DNA of 64,000 nucleotides, from assembly GCA_947579605.1 (NCBI GenBank), contig OX388325.1:1359572-1423571 (forward strand), read 5' to 3'. The translations under genes were made by a program, and so were the position numbers. How positions within the stretch are numbered: the stretch's first letter is position 1; each line of letters starts with the position of its first letter. This DNA comes from Athripsodes cinereus (taxonomy: Eukaryota; Arthropoda; Insecta; Trichoptera; Leptoceridae). Shown here piece by piece: positions 24,801-31,671 of the stretch. The notes beneath the pieces are model-generated. The model saw only the letters and a list, made by a program, of their open reading frames with translations. It did not search any database and was not told where the DNA came from.

Positions 24801-27126
24801 TAAGGAACTACTCGGAAAGATATGACTCCAAAACAACCAAAGCAAGTACCAACATAAATAAACCAAGTCTCAAAGCAATTACGGTCTTCCTAACGGGTCA
24901 CTTGGATAAACATGAAGGGAATTAAAGAAGATTGCAACTTTTTTTGTGAGAGGACGCTGAGACTCCACAGTACTTCTTGGCATATTGCAATGTCGCGGAA
25001 TTCACAAGAATCAAAACTCTAGGCAGACACTGGGTAGGGTGAAATCTCTCCACACCTTAGATTCCCTCAAGATTCTAGACTTTACGAGATGTCTAGGACT
25101 AGAGGGTTCTCATAAACTGGCAACACCAGAAAACCTAAGTAGGGGGAGTACAATAGATCTTACATAGTCGCAGTGCATAATACATCCTGTTCAATAAGAT
25201 AAACAAATAAATCACGCAACATTTTAACCAACCATTCATATCAGCATAATTTGCATTCAACGGGGTTTTTTTACATTTTTGTCCCTCCTCCACCATATCC
25301 AATTTTCGCTTACATATGAATGAGATGGCGCTCTTGCAGCTGCCTGAACCCACAACTTCTCTTTCTTTTATATTTTATTTATTTCGATATGGAATTCTAC
25401 TACCTAAACACCGACACAGTGAATCAAAATAATAGTTAAACATCAATTAGTTTTATATTTTTTTTCATTCCGACTAAAATACAGTGTAGTTTATTTAATT
25501 ATATTGTTTTTACTGTGCTAAAGTTTAAATATTAAATTGTAAAAATAGAAACAAACAACTAATATGAAATTGTGACAATAATAATATTTAATCAAATTTG
25601 TATTATAAAAATAGTAAAGAATAAATTATAATGTGAAATAATGGTGTAAATGCACCCTTGAGATGATTTGAATCATGAAAATGGCGCAATATAAATTATC
25701 CAATAAGAATAATAATAAATAAATAAATAAAACTTTATTGGCATCAATATACACAGTGTACAAGTTTTTGTTCCAATAAATTACCAAAAGGTGGGCTTAT
25801 CGCATATGCGATTTCTTCCAGCCAATCCGATAATAACGAAGAATAAAAAATGAAATTTTACCTTCACGGCTATAACAGCAGTTGACGGCTTGTGTAACAT
25901 CTTCACAACATGTCCGCACGTTCCATTGCCCAGCTCTCCCAACAGTTCCAAGTCTTTGATGTCCGTGGGATAACTGTTACTGTTGATAGTGAGGTTCTTC
26001 ATGCGGTCTCGCAGGTAACTCAGTCTGCTCTCCGTCTCTGAATCCTGATGGGATAGTGCCGGAGGGAGGGACGGGGAGAGATTCAAGATTCCTGGACGAT
26101 TCCGAGACGATGTGTTCACTACAACAACAAAAAATCGCATTGATTTTTTGGTTAATACGTAAAAACAACAATCTATCTATTCAAACGAAAAATTTATATA
26201 CTTGTGACATGTCAAACGCGTACAAAAAATGCAAATAATTAACTTTGTGCTTAAAAAATGCACAAAATTCCACCGGACTCTTATTTTCCGCGTAAACTTC
26301 TACATGTCTACATAAAAATAATTTTAAATAATTTACATCTAGATGCGTTCACTTCGTCTATAATGGAACATCCAAATTGCCTAGCATTTGGATATTCCAT
26401 TGCTAAGATTTTGTTTATGTTTCAAATGTTCTGCTCACATTTAATTTAAGTAATAAAAATATGAATCTGTAAATTAATAATTTGCGTAATTATTGAAGTA
26501 AATCTTTAGTCATTACATCACTTATACTAGACACAATGTTAATATTTCAACTGCAAGGCTTCCCTCGTAGTTTTACAAACACCAATGACATTTTATGTAA
26601 TGTCAAATGGTAAGTTTACCAACAAAATGTCATTAAAAACATCCATAAAAGCTTAATTGTAAAATCTAAAAACGTTTTGATTGCTGAATTTGAGTCGAAA
26701 TAAGTAAAAATATGGATAGAATGATAATTAGATCACAAAATACAACGTTTATTCCAAATATGGACAAAATAACAACACAACTAAATGTGAAATGGACAAG
26801 CAAGGTGACTGACATTTTGGTGAAATTTTACAAAAAAAAACATCAATAAATACTGGCTATAGAAGTAAATTATGATAATATTAATGCGATATTTAGTAAA
26901 TTGAGGGAATATTGAGTTACTTTATGCCCAAATGGCATTTTGATGACGATATATCGAGAATCAACTTACTGAGTTTGGGGCGCCTAGCGGAGCCCCTGTG
27001 TGGTCCCACAGAGGCCCCCATTGTGTTATTGCTAGATAAAGGATCCTCTCTCCTCCTGTGTTCATTTTCTGCGGTTAATCTTAGTTCAAGCCCTTGTATT
27101 TTACTCGCTATAGACTTATTAGACAT
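3158..27126 (-). CDS. hep: Hemipterous/MKK7 (JNK kinase kinase), 12 exons
   Basis: Dual-specificity MAP kinase kinase that phosphorylates JNK in stress and epithelial-closure signalling. Coding exons in order: 27126-26970, 26118-25862, 16996-16772, 15796-15617, 15301-15155, 13825-13749, 11889-11770, 9187-7898, 5265-5154, 4699-4596, 4458-4382, 3817-3158. All phases agree and give at least 1135 residues. The sequence shows a JNK docking-type site (R58-x-R60...L64-x-L66), glycine loop GNGTCG (116-121), ATP lysine K138, HRDVKPSN with catalytic D231, DFG at 249-251, activation-loop phosphosites S259 and T263 in the MKK7 pattern SKAKT, then APE. A C-terminal DVD-like docking region follows (about 365-388), then a tail of about 750 residues rich in S, P, R and E. 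It carries [12 protein letters not shown], a motif I recall from fly Hep. The last exon and stop were not found: exon 12 ends in GT with one base of a codon left over. Intron 2 is about 8.9 kb. Confidence 0.95.
3855..4175 (-). mobile_element. Penelope-like element end with ribozyme-like core
   Basis: On the minus strand CTGAAGATGCCC, a short hairpin and GTGAAACGTTGGGTCACA (about 3938-3978) match the signature found in terminal repeats of Penelope-like retroelements. It is framed by inverted arms (GTGTTTCGAATGTGATAGAC at about 4120-4140 and its complement at 3997-4016). It lies between hep exons 12 and 11. Confidence 0.5.
4185..4276 (-). repeat. LINE C-terminal fragment
   Basis: The minus-strand frame reads [19 protein letters not shown], the same family as [18 protein letters not shown] at 25036-25090. 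A decayed non-LTR retrotransposon end. Confidence 0.55.
4382..4458 (-). CDS. hep: hep coding exon 11
   Basis: About 25 residues ([20 protein letters not shown] and on), basic and proline-rich. Acceptor TTAGCAG, donor CCTG|GTGAGT. A LINE fragment begins about 105 bases downstream in the next intron. Confidence 0.85.
4596..4699 (-). CDS. hep: hep coding exon 10 (conserved tail motif)
   Basis: Encodes [17 protein letters not shown] followed by an RS-rich basic stretch. The [12 protein letters not shown] block resembles a block I recall from the Drosophila Hep tail, which supports these downstream exons as part of hep. Acceptor GAGCAG, donor AGAAG|GTTAGT. Confidence 0.92.
4925..5146. mobile_element. 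MITE family B with about 30-bp inverted ends
   Basis: CCCCTATTCTATATTGATTC at 4930 is complementary to the end at about 5113-5143. Related pieces at 53535-53640 and 56565-56655. Confidence 0.75.
5154..5265 (-). CDS. hep: hep coding exon 9
   Basis: 38 codons including the one completed at its start: [15 protein letters not shown], then [14 protein letters not shown], a basic stretch. Acceptor CCTTAG, donor CAG|GTAATT. Phase matches exons 8 and 10. Confidence 0.88.
5330..5955. mobile_element. Relative of the long-palindrome element
   Basis: AAATAAAACAAATGTTTAG with TTCTACTATAGATTT at the left is mirrored at 5880-5920. The right end continues GTTCTACTACCTAAACACC, as beside the palindrome at 1826. 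Unlike that copy, the centre here is unpaired. Confidence 0.6.
5990..6115. repeat. pogo/Tigger-like terminal fragment
   Basis: Contains CTCGTATGTCAAGGTATCGC near 6089, typical of one pogo-like TIR family. No partner end identified. Confidence 0.35.
6240..6378. repeat. 139-bp near-perfect palindrome
   Basis: Two 69-bp arms around a single base at 6309 (CGCCAAG-C-CTTGGCG), with the outer limits set by mismatches at 6239/6379. It lies in a hep intron. Confidence 0.85.
6440..7728. mobile_element. Non-autonomous pogo/Tigger-like element
   Basis: Ends are CAGTAAACCCTCGCTATTTC and, inverted, CAGTAAAACCTCGTTATTTC, flanked by TA on both sides (6438-6439, 7729-7730). The body is 1289 bp with many TTCGAA motifs near the ends and only short frames, so no intact transposase. 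Confidence 0.8.
7898..9187 (-). CDS. hep: hep coding exon 8 (long low-complexity tail)
   Basis: About 430 residues (388-817), rich in S, N, P, T and Y with a glycine run, a PPPPRP segment that could bind SH3-type domains, and a serine run. It follows the kinase domain in phase (CG|A makes Arg388). Acceptor TTACAG. The frame would meet TGA only inside the donor CAG|GTGATT, so the exon splices on rather than ending the protein. Confidence 0.9.
9300..9475 (+). repeat. LINE 3' end
   Basis: Tandem GGATGGGTTAGTC, then GATATCGCTTCTGCGATAAA, AATAAAG and an ATT run. Same 3' UTR family as 1-236. Confidence 0.7.
9476..10234. other. Intronic spacer, nothing assigned
   Basis: AT-rich; no terminal repeats or coding signal that I can support. 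Confidence 0.4.
10235..10400 (-). repeat. Small LINE C-terminal fragment
   Basis: The minus strand reads [18 protein letters not shown], the R-x-x-N-x-LP block at the end of CR1/Jockey-type reverse transcriptases. Confidence 0.45.
10655..11345. mobile_element. TIR element with repeated TTCGAA motifs
   Basis: Ends CATGAAAATTCTTCGAA and, inverted, CAGGAAAATTATTCGAA; CATTATATTG stands outside both ends as a likely target duplication. The subterminal parts are arrays of (A)TTCGAA with ACAATT spacers. Confidence 0.6.
11345..11560 (+). repeat. LINE family 2, 3' coding end
   Basis: Decayed copy of the block that reads RPRTTWLDHVDQILKDGRV and LSAYPTWDT in better copies (49132-49782), with stops. 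Confidence 0.7.
11770..11889 (-). CDS. hep: hep coding exon 7 (end of kinase domain)
   Basis: Residues 348-387: [20 protein letters not shown], the RPKY block that closes MKK7 kinase domains, then a DVD-type docking region with [10 protein letters not shown]. Acceptor TTACAG, donor CTCG|GTAGGT. Confidence 0.94.
12000..12730. repeat. Minisatellite, about 24-bp unit, split by a LINE
   Basis: Unit GTTGATAACTGTTTTTGTTA with variants, about 6 copies at 12000-12155 and about 10 at 12486-12730. The LINE piece interrupts one array. Confidence 0.85.
12156..12486 (+). repeat. LINE C-terminal zinc-knuckle fragment
   Basis: The open frame reads [36 protein letters not shown], the cysteine/histidine knuckle and final segment of a non-LTR reverse transcriptase. 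TAACTGTTTTTGT lies at both borders. Confidence 0.7.
13404..13664. mobile_element. MITE with about 32-bp inverted ends
   Basis: TCGTCGTTGCATATTCAAAA at the left matches the complement of 13635-13664; the inner continuation is GGGACATGTG. Confidence 0.7.
13749..13825 (-). CDS. hep: hep coding exon 6
   Basis: Residues 323-347 ([19 protein letters not shown] and FVKQ) plus two bases of the next codon. Acceptor TTCCAG, donor TG|GTAAGT. Too short to stand out as an open frame; recognised by its match to the MKK7 C-lobe order and by phase. Confidence 0.93.
13904..14362. mobile_element. hAT deletion derivative with 8-bp target duplication
   Basis: Ends TAGGGTTGCCAGATG and CATCTGGCAACCCTA, flanked by AGTACATG at 13896-13903 and 14363-14370. 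The inside retains the end of a plus-strand transposase-like frame ([33 protein letters not shown], stop near 14240). Lies in a hep intron. Confidence 0.85.
14363..15154. other. Intronic spacer with weak repeats
   Basis: A local inverted region around 14835-14930 (GGCTAGGTGG, CTAGCCGTTTC) may be another MITE. Nothing else assigned. Confidence 0.3.
15155..15301 (-). CDS. hep: hep coding exon 5 (kinase C-lobe)
   Basis: Residues 274-322: PERIDPP, then [20 protein letters not shown], the substrate-lobe helix, ending DFEVLSK. Acceptor TTGCAG, donor AAG|GTAACA. The exon is exactly 49 codons. Confidence 0.96.
15617..15796 (-). CDS. hep: hep coding exon 4 (catalytic and activation loops)
   Basis: Residues 214-273: [10 protein letters not shown] catalytic loop, DFGISGR, and the activation loop with S259 and T263, ending GCAAYMA. 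Acceptor TTCTAG, donor GCC|GTAAGC. The next exon supplies the PE of the APE motif. Confidence 0.97.
16020..16400. repeat. LINE-related unit
   Basis: CACAACCCACAAGTGGGGTA with GCTGTCCTCT, GATGGGTGGCAAACCTCATC and TTTCGAACACTT match 46810-46980. A second piece (16640-16712, AGTGGGAGACCAATTCCTTG) is the continuation, as at 47008. Confidence 0.6.
16772..16996 (-). CDS. hep: hep coding exon 3 (kinase N-lobe)
   Basis: Residues 139-213, opening [19 protein letters not shown], which is nearly invariant in MKK7 proteins, through the hinge region (MELM) to LGKVTVS. Acceptor TTCCAG, donor TCG|GTGAGG. The exon is exactly 75 codons. Confidence 0.96.
17201..17350. mobile_element. MITE family A, copy 2
   Basis: Cleanest copy: GACAAACCGTACTTGGCGAT at the left and its exact complement at the right, ACATGTAGGT core. 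Confidence 0.85.
17455..17486 (+). repeat. SINE head (left half of split SINE)
   Basis: GTGTGGCGCGGAGGCTAATG resembles a tRNA-derived promoter box A. The matching box B lies 5.9 kb away at about 23356-23378. Confidence 0.45.
17487..17624. repeat. 138-bp hairpin palindrome at island edge
   Basis: Two arms of about 68 bp (GTTACGTACACGTCCGCCCA outermost, CGATATCGTCC innermost) with few mismatches and a loop of a few bases. Confidence 0.85.
18700..19010 (+). repeat. Scattered TTAACCCTTTGTGAA motifs
   Basis: Five or so variants of (T)TAACCCTTWGTGAA, each followed by AT-rich sequence, at about 18752, 18784, 18868 and 18993. Confidence 0.55.
20790..20910 (+). repeat. Short tandem repeat, about 32-bp unit
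   Basis: Units of ACCAGTGGTTCTCAACTTTT with TATGTA, four to five copies. The unit resembles a hAT terminal sequence multiplied in tandem. A purine tract (AGAGGGGCCGAAAGGGAG, 20953-20970) follows. Confidence 0.6.
23334..23400 (+). repeat. SINE body (right half of split SINE)
   Basis: GGGTTCGATTCCCGG is a textbook box B, then GGGGCAAAATG. Box A is missing here and lies left of the island. Confidence 0.65.
23852..24541. repeat. Widespread arthropod interspersed repeat
   Basis: Begins CTAGCTGACCCAGCGAACTT with CGTACCGCC and ends TTCAGCCGTTTTCAAGTTAT, then ACATACAGGGACAAC and a T run, the two recognisable ends of a repeat common in moths. Confidence 0.6.
24690..25150. repeat. LINE fragments of two families
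   Basis: 24690-24790 minus reads [16 protein letters not shown] (LINE family 2). 24900-25110 plus reads [20 protein letters not shown] (the family at 4185). Confidence 0.6.
25375..25425. repeat. Terminal motif of palindrome family
   Basis: CGATATGGAATTCTACTACC and CTAAACACCGACACAGTGAA, identical to the flank of the palindrome at 1824-1860. Confidence 0.7.
25426..25736. other. AT-rich spacer, nothing assigned
   Basis: Intron sequence without repeats I can name. Confidence 0.4.
25737..25815 (-). repeat. LINE 3' end, inverted
   Basis: AAACTTTATTGG then GCTTATCGCATATGCGATTT and CTTCCAGCCAATCC: complement of the tail at 9330-9440. It borders hep exon 2 within 50 bases. Confidence 0.7.
25862..26118 (-). 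CDS. hep: hep coding exon 2 (docking site, glycine loop)
   Basis: Residues 53-138. The acceptor is TTGTAG and the donor AAG|GTAAA. It contains the RNRPGILNL docking-like motif, which fits the basic-x-hydrophobic-x-hydrophobic MAPK docking rule, then the kinase start with glycine loop and the invariant lysine of VIAVK as the very last codon. Confidence 0.93.
26222..26400. repeat. Dispersed repeat, partner at 58395-58530
   Basis: GCAAATAATTAACTTTGTGC and ACAAAATTCCACCG, then TCTACATAAAATAATT, shared with 58395. Ends in a small inverted repeat (AATGGAACATCCAAAT and ATTTGGATATTCCATT). Confidence 0.55.
26401..26969. other. hep intron 1 remainder, nothing assigned
   Basis: AT-rich with no feature I can support. 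Confidence 0.4.
26970..27126 (-). CDS. hep: hep coding exon 1 (N-terminus)
   Basis: Encodes residues 1-52 from ATG at 27126. It has a short helical/charged stretch (about 8-27), then a basic RRPKL end. The donor is CTCA|GTAAGT; the leftover A plus TG of exon 2 makes Met53. The start is the first ATG in the open frame; kinase-lacking N-termini of this kind are normal in Hep. Confidence 0.85.
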
Positions 27127-27260
27127 CTTGCTTTATGTTGTGTTGTATATTGAATAATATTTAATGTTCACTAACTAGTGATGGACGATGGCAATTCCTT
27201 CACAGTACCGTGCAAATCACTATCGGCGACTTTTGATACAATATGTAAACTGTTATTTCT
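27127..27260 (-). promoter_or_regulatory. hep: Presumed 5' leader of hep
   Basis: Sequence upstream of the hep start codon. Not resolved into promoter elements; an untranslated first exon further upstream is possible. Confidence 0.3.
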
Positions 27261-27797
27261 CTATCTCTACTATTATTTCTAAGAAAATATGTATAGGTAC
27301 GCAGAATATTATATTATGAAAATTCATTTTTGTTAGTAGAAAAAAATGGTTCAGTGCTAATTAGAATTGAGAGCAATATTGAAAAAAAAACGGACTTTTT
27401 TTATTGCTAACCTGCTTTGAATGAGGTCGAGTATTATTATCATAGCTGACATTCTTTTGTCCGGTCCAAAACCGGGCATCTGGTCATTCTAAAAATAATT
27501 TATTGGTACCTAATTGTTTTTTTTTTCAATAAATGTTGAGATAAAATTCCTAAAAAACCTAAATTAAAAATTAAGTTATAATATATTTGTAACCAAGATG
27601 TTTTTCTATTATTTTTACATAATAATTCTATTCTATTCTTCTCAAGGCCATCCACTCGTTTGCGAGTGATTTAATTAGTGACATAATAATGTGTTACTGA
27701 TTTTGTTCTCCTAAATAAAGTGTGCCCGTCTGGTGCGTTTTTCATGTTTGTTTTTTTTTAAACTTCAGCTGTGAGGTAATTGATTTTAAAGTTGCTA

Positions 27798-28074
27798 TAG
27801 ACCATTAAAGGTCATGTGGTCTTGTCTATGGATTTGCTTTTGCTTGGGGGGCAAACAGTCAGATTGCGCAAATCATCCTTGTAGGATGTTATGCCATAAG
27901 AGAAAAAAAAGAAAGTCAGATGACAAAATAATAACAAAATCGACACTGACAGTTTTTTTGATTAGTAGGTATTCTTTAGGCGTTCCACCTAATATTACAC
28001 CGTAATCGTCTGTTGTGTTGGGATGCCTGATGCCCCTCAATGATTTTTCAGTGACGTCATCCTTTAATGGTCTA
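27798..28074. mobile_element. MITE family D, copy 1 (TA-flanked)
   Basis: 277 bp, ends TAGACCATTAAAGG and CCTTTAATGGTCTA, flanked by TA on both sides. One subterminal region carries TGACGTCA. Other copies: 46135-46425, 52355-52631. Confidence 0.85.
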
Positions 28075-29615
28075 TACATCATTATTTTTCTCAACGTTTT
28101 GTTGGAACAAATTCACATAAAAATAACCATTTTATACAACTGTGATTTATAACATACTGTTCCTGCTATAAAAATACACCTCTAGAGTAGTTCCCATTTT
28201 AGTGTCAAAATTTATCGCTAGATGACACTACTACTCTACAGTGCTACCATGTCACTGTCTAGTTTTTTGGCTAATATGACGTGTTCAATATCAATTATTT
28301 TCTTTCTTTTCTACGGTATGAAATCATAAATGAATGTAAATTGTTTTTTTTTTTATAAATCTAACTGTATTGATAGACTAATCATTTGGAAGCGTCAAAT
28401 ATATTCAGCTACTAACTGTAAAATCTTATTCTTTTTACATCATATCAGTTTGTAAAACAAGCGTTGTCCAATTTGAATTTATTTAGTCAATTCAAACCCA
28501 CTATATAAGCATACTACGTCAAAGAAATAAGACCCAATGTATTTCACAAAATGTATTCGCAGGTATTATCGTAAGAAACATTAATTAAACAAAATAAACT
28601 TATAATAATAAACTAAATTAACGCAATCAAAACTATCTTAATATACATTCATTATTTATCTCAAAAATAAGCAATTTTCATTTTATAGTAACATTTTACC
28701 AGAGATTGCGAAGTAGACAATTTGTAACCATGGATCAATAATAAAATTTTATTTGTGATAAAATACAACAATCAAATAATTAATTAGAAACAATTTAAGA
28801 GGAAAAACGGAATAATTCAAATTTGTACTAAACAGTTTTGATTCTCTTTTTATAATTGAAAAATATAAGTTGCCGTATATTAATAAAAATAACGCCCGTG
28901 CTATTCATACGTATAGGAACTGTCAACTGTCAAATTTGACAGTTGGTTTTATGTAAACAAAAGCACGCTGCTTTGACGTCTGTCAAATAAGTGGCTAAAC
29001 GTACGTATTTTTTTGTAAACAATGCCACACTATTTTGACGTCTGTCAAATTATCGAAATCTGTGGCATATGTCGTCCGTGTGGATTGATCGTTATCAGTT
29101 TAATTTCCTTTACAAGCGATTACTTAATTGAGGAAGCACATTTTCAATGTTTGAATAGTGCAATTTCATTTACACATTTGTCGACTTGTATATTTCATGT
29201 TTTAGAGGCATTTACCTGTATAAAGTAGCATTAAGTTCGTGTATTTTGTCTGAGAACAAAGAAGTTTCCATAACCGGATAAAGTGTAATAAAACGATTTA
29301 GAGTCGTTTAAGGTTTATGAACTCACCGTTTGCGAACTTTAGATCTATTGGTACTACAACAAGCATGTTTTATTTTTAAATAAAAAGCGCTGTTTAGGTC
29401 TACATAACCTCAAGAAAAATTGTTCACTCTTTTCTCCATAGCATGTTATGTTGACAATTTATTTTTAGTTCTTATAAGTTAAACCAGGTTTAAAGTTCGA
29501 ATAACATTAAAATTCATAGGTATCCAAAGTTCTTTTCTTGCATTCATATAGGTATTTTATCAACACTCTTAATAATGTATTGCTAAAAAGGTAGCTTATC
29601 CATACTTCGTCAAAG
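28075..29615. other. hep-HMG20A intergenic region
   Basis: No gene seen. 28915-29050 repeats TGTCAAAT / TTTGACAG several times and twice has TTTTGACGTCTGTCAAA-like words, a possible small inverted element. Confidence 0.4.
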
Positions 29616-31169
29616 TAGGGTTGTAATGGATGTTACTTTGCGGATTCGGATCTGGAGTGACTCTGTTTTGAGGATGCGGATTCGGATCTGGAGTGACTCT
29701 GTTTTGAGTATGCAAATTTTTATACTATACTATAAACCCAAATGGGGTAGGCAGAGAGAACGGAATGCCAAAAAGATCTATCTTTACACATTTCTTTCAC
29801 ACTCATACAATTTCTTATGCACGCACGTCGGTTCCTCTTACTCAACACACGGCCGTCCTTGAGAATTTGATCCACGTGATCAAGCCATGTGGTTCTCGGA
29901 CGTCCACGCTTCACGCCCTTTCTTTCAGTAAAGCATATCCTCTTTGTCATTCTTACTTCTCTCATTCGTTCAACATGTCCAAACCACCGTAGTTTATTCA
30001 TGCGCATTCTGTCCACAACACTCTTTTTGCATCCGCTCATTCTTTACTCTTATCACGCAGCATTCTACCAACCATTCTTCTTAACGATCGCATCTCCATT
30101 GTATTTATTCCACTTTTGTCCTTCAACCACGTCCTTGTCTCGCTTGTATACGCAATTGATGGTACCAAAATGGTATTTTGCATCAGCATTTTAGCCATGT
30201 TCGACACATTGCCATTGCTGACAATGGGTCGAAGTGCACCGTTCACTCTAGCACCGGCCACTTTCCTTCTTTCAATGTCCCTATCGTATCTTTCATCCCT
30301 CGCAAACATGGATACTTCCCAAATGTGCATACTCGTTTACTTGCTCCAAACATTTTCAATTGGAAATCCCTTTCAATCTCAGCCATTAGCACCAAATCAT
30401 CTGCGTACATCAATGCATTCACTCGAGACCCATTAAACTCGACACCAACATCAATCTCGCATACAGTAGTCGAATAATAGTTTGAACAGCCACGGAGACA
30501 TGACACAGCCTTGCTTCACTCCCTTGGTGACAAGGATATCTGCAACCTCATTTATAAAAATGAATATATCTTAATTTTGAAAAAGAAAGAAAAACGAGTA
30601 TTTTTTTTATGAACATGCCCATAAATTTTAGATTTTTCGAAATGAGTAAGAGCAGGTAACATCATTCATTCGCACCATCGTAGCGTTTTCCCACAAGTAC
30701 CGCATGCAGTAAACATGCTGATAGTCTTCTCCGTAACAACTAAAGCTAACAGACATTCATTCAGAATGGGTGGTTTACTTCATTACTGAATTGAAGATAT
30801 TAAATGTCTTATATGGCATGTTTTACAAATACTTGCCTTTTGTAGGAAACTTAGTATTTGGCAGGTATTCAATGGGGGAAACATGATTACGTCGTTAGCA
30901 TAGTACACAAAAATAGTAGAATGTATTATATATAAAAAAAAAACTATTGTACAAATGTGAAGCAAATCTTTGAACTGGCATACCTGTTATATCGACCAGG
31001 ATAGAATTAGTACGAAAAATATATTTTCAATATTTTATTTTAGAAATGTATCTGGCTTGGCATGGTATCCTCAAAAAATGTTTAAGGATGCGGATTCCAA
31101 GCTATTTAAATAAAATTTGCAGATGCGGATATTTTTCGGATGCGGATACGGATATTCGTTACAACCCTA
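29616..31169. mobile_element. hAT-like TIR element holding a LINE
   Basis: Ends TAGGGTTGTAATGGATG and ATATTCGTTACAACCCTA with GGATGCGGAT / GGATTCGGATCTGGAG subterminal repeats. A minus-strand LINE sits inside (29716-30540). No transposase frame. Confidence 0.6.
29716..30540 (-). pseudogene. LINE family 2, broken reverse transcriptase end
   Basis: Minus frames read ALMYADDLVLMAEIERDFQL, SIAYTSETRTWLKDKSG, RMNKLRWFGHVERM and TTWLDHVDQILKDGR. The YADD catalytic motif is visible, but several frameshifts break it. RTE-like by its short 3' end and sequence style. Confidence 0.8.
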
Positions 31170-31451
31170 CGCTGAACCATAGATTTCGCAAACATCTAGA
31201 TATCCATAAACGAAATAGTTTAATATTAATGTTGTCTATGGAAATAATTCACCATAGACAAATTTTATAATTTCTTTGATCTATGATACGTACGAATAGC
31301 CTTTGCCTAAAAATAAATTTTCATCCATAAACATTGCCATGAAGTTGTCACGCGTGTTGCAGGACATAAATGTCAAATCGAAAAATCATTTGTCAATTTT
31401 CGTGTGAAGGGTGTTCTTACATTTGTTATTGTTTATTTCAAATGTTTATAA
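31170..31451 (+). promoter_or_regulatory. HMG20A: Upstream region of HMG20A-like gene
   Basis: Single-copy-looking sequence before ATG 31452. No TATA box recognised; contains TTGTCACGCG and AAATGTCAAAT words. Confidence 0.3.
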
Positions 31452-31671
31452 ATGGCTACTGATCAGGAAGCCGGCAAAAGTAATTTCCCTGAGCAGCCTC
31501 CTGCTGTGGTTGTCCCTTCTGCTCCTCCGCAAGAAACCCCTCCCGCACAAAAAGTGGTGATTGATAAAAATGAAGGAGACAAGACCAAAGCACCCGGCGG
31601 TCGAGGGAAAGGAAAGAAACGCAAAGCAAAAATGCCTCGAGATGTTACGGCTCCTAGACAACCATTAACAG
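31452..31671 (+). CDS. HMG20A: HMG20A-like coding exon 1
   Basis: Residues 1-73 from ATG 31452: acidic/proline-rich N-terminus, nuclear signal GKGKKRKAK, start of the HMG box (APRQPLT). Donor ACAG|GTTTGT. Confidence 0.92.

Noticed and set aside
29890..30477. Overlapping plus-strand frames of about 100 codons
   Set aside because: They are antisense to the broken LINE at 29716-30540.
27127..31451. Shared bidirectional promoter of hep and HMG20A
   Set aside because: The 4.3-kb gap contains a MITE and a 1.55-kb TIR element; too far apart to call one promoter.
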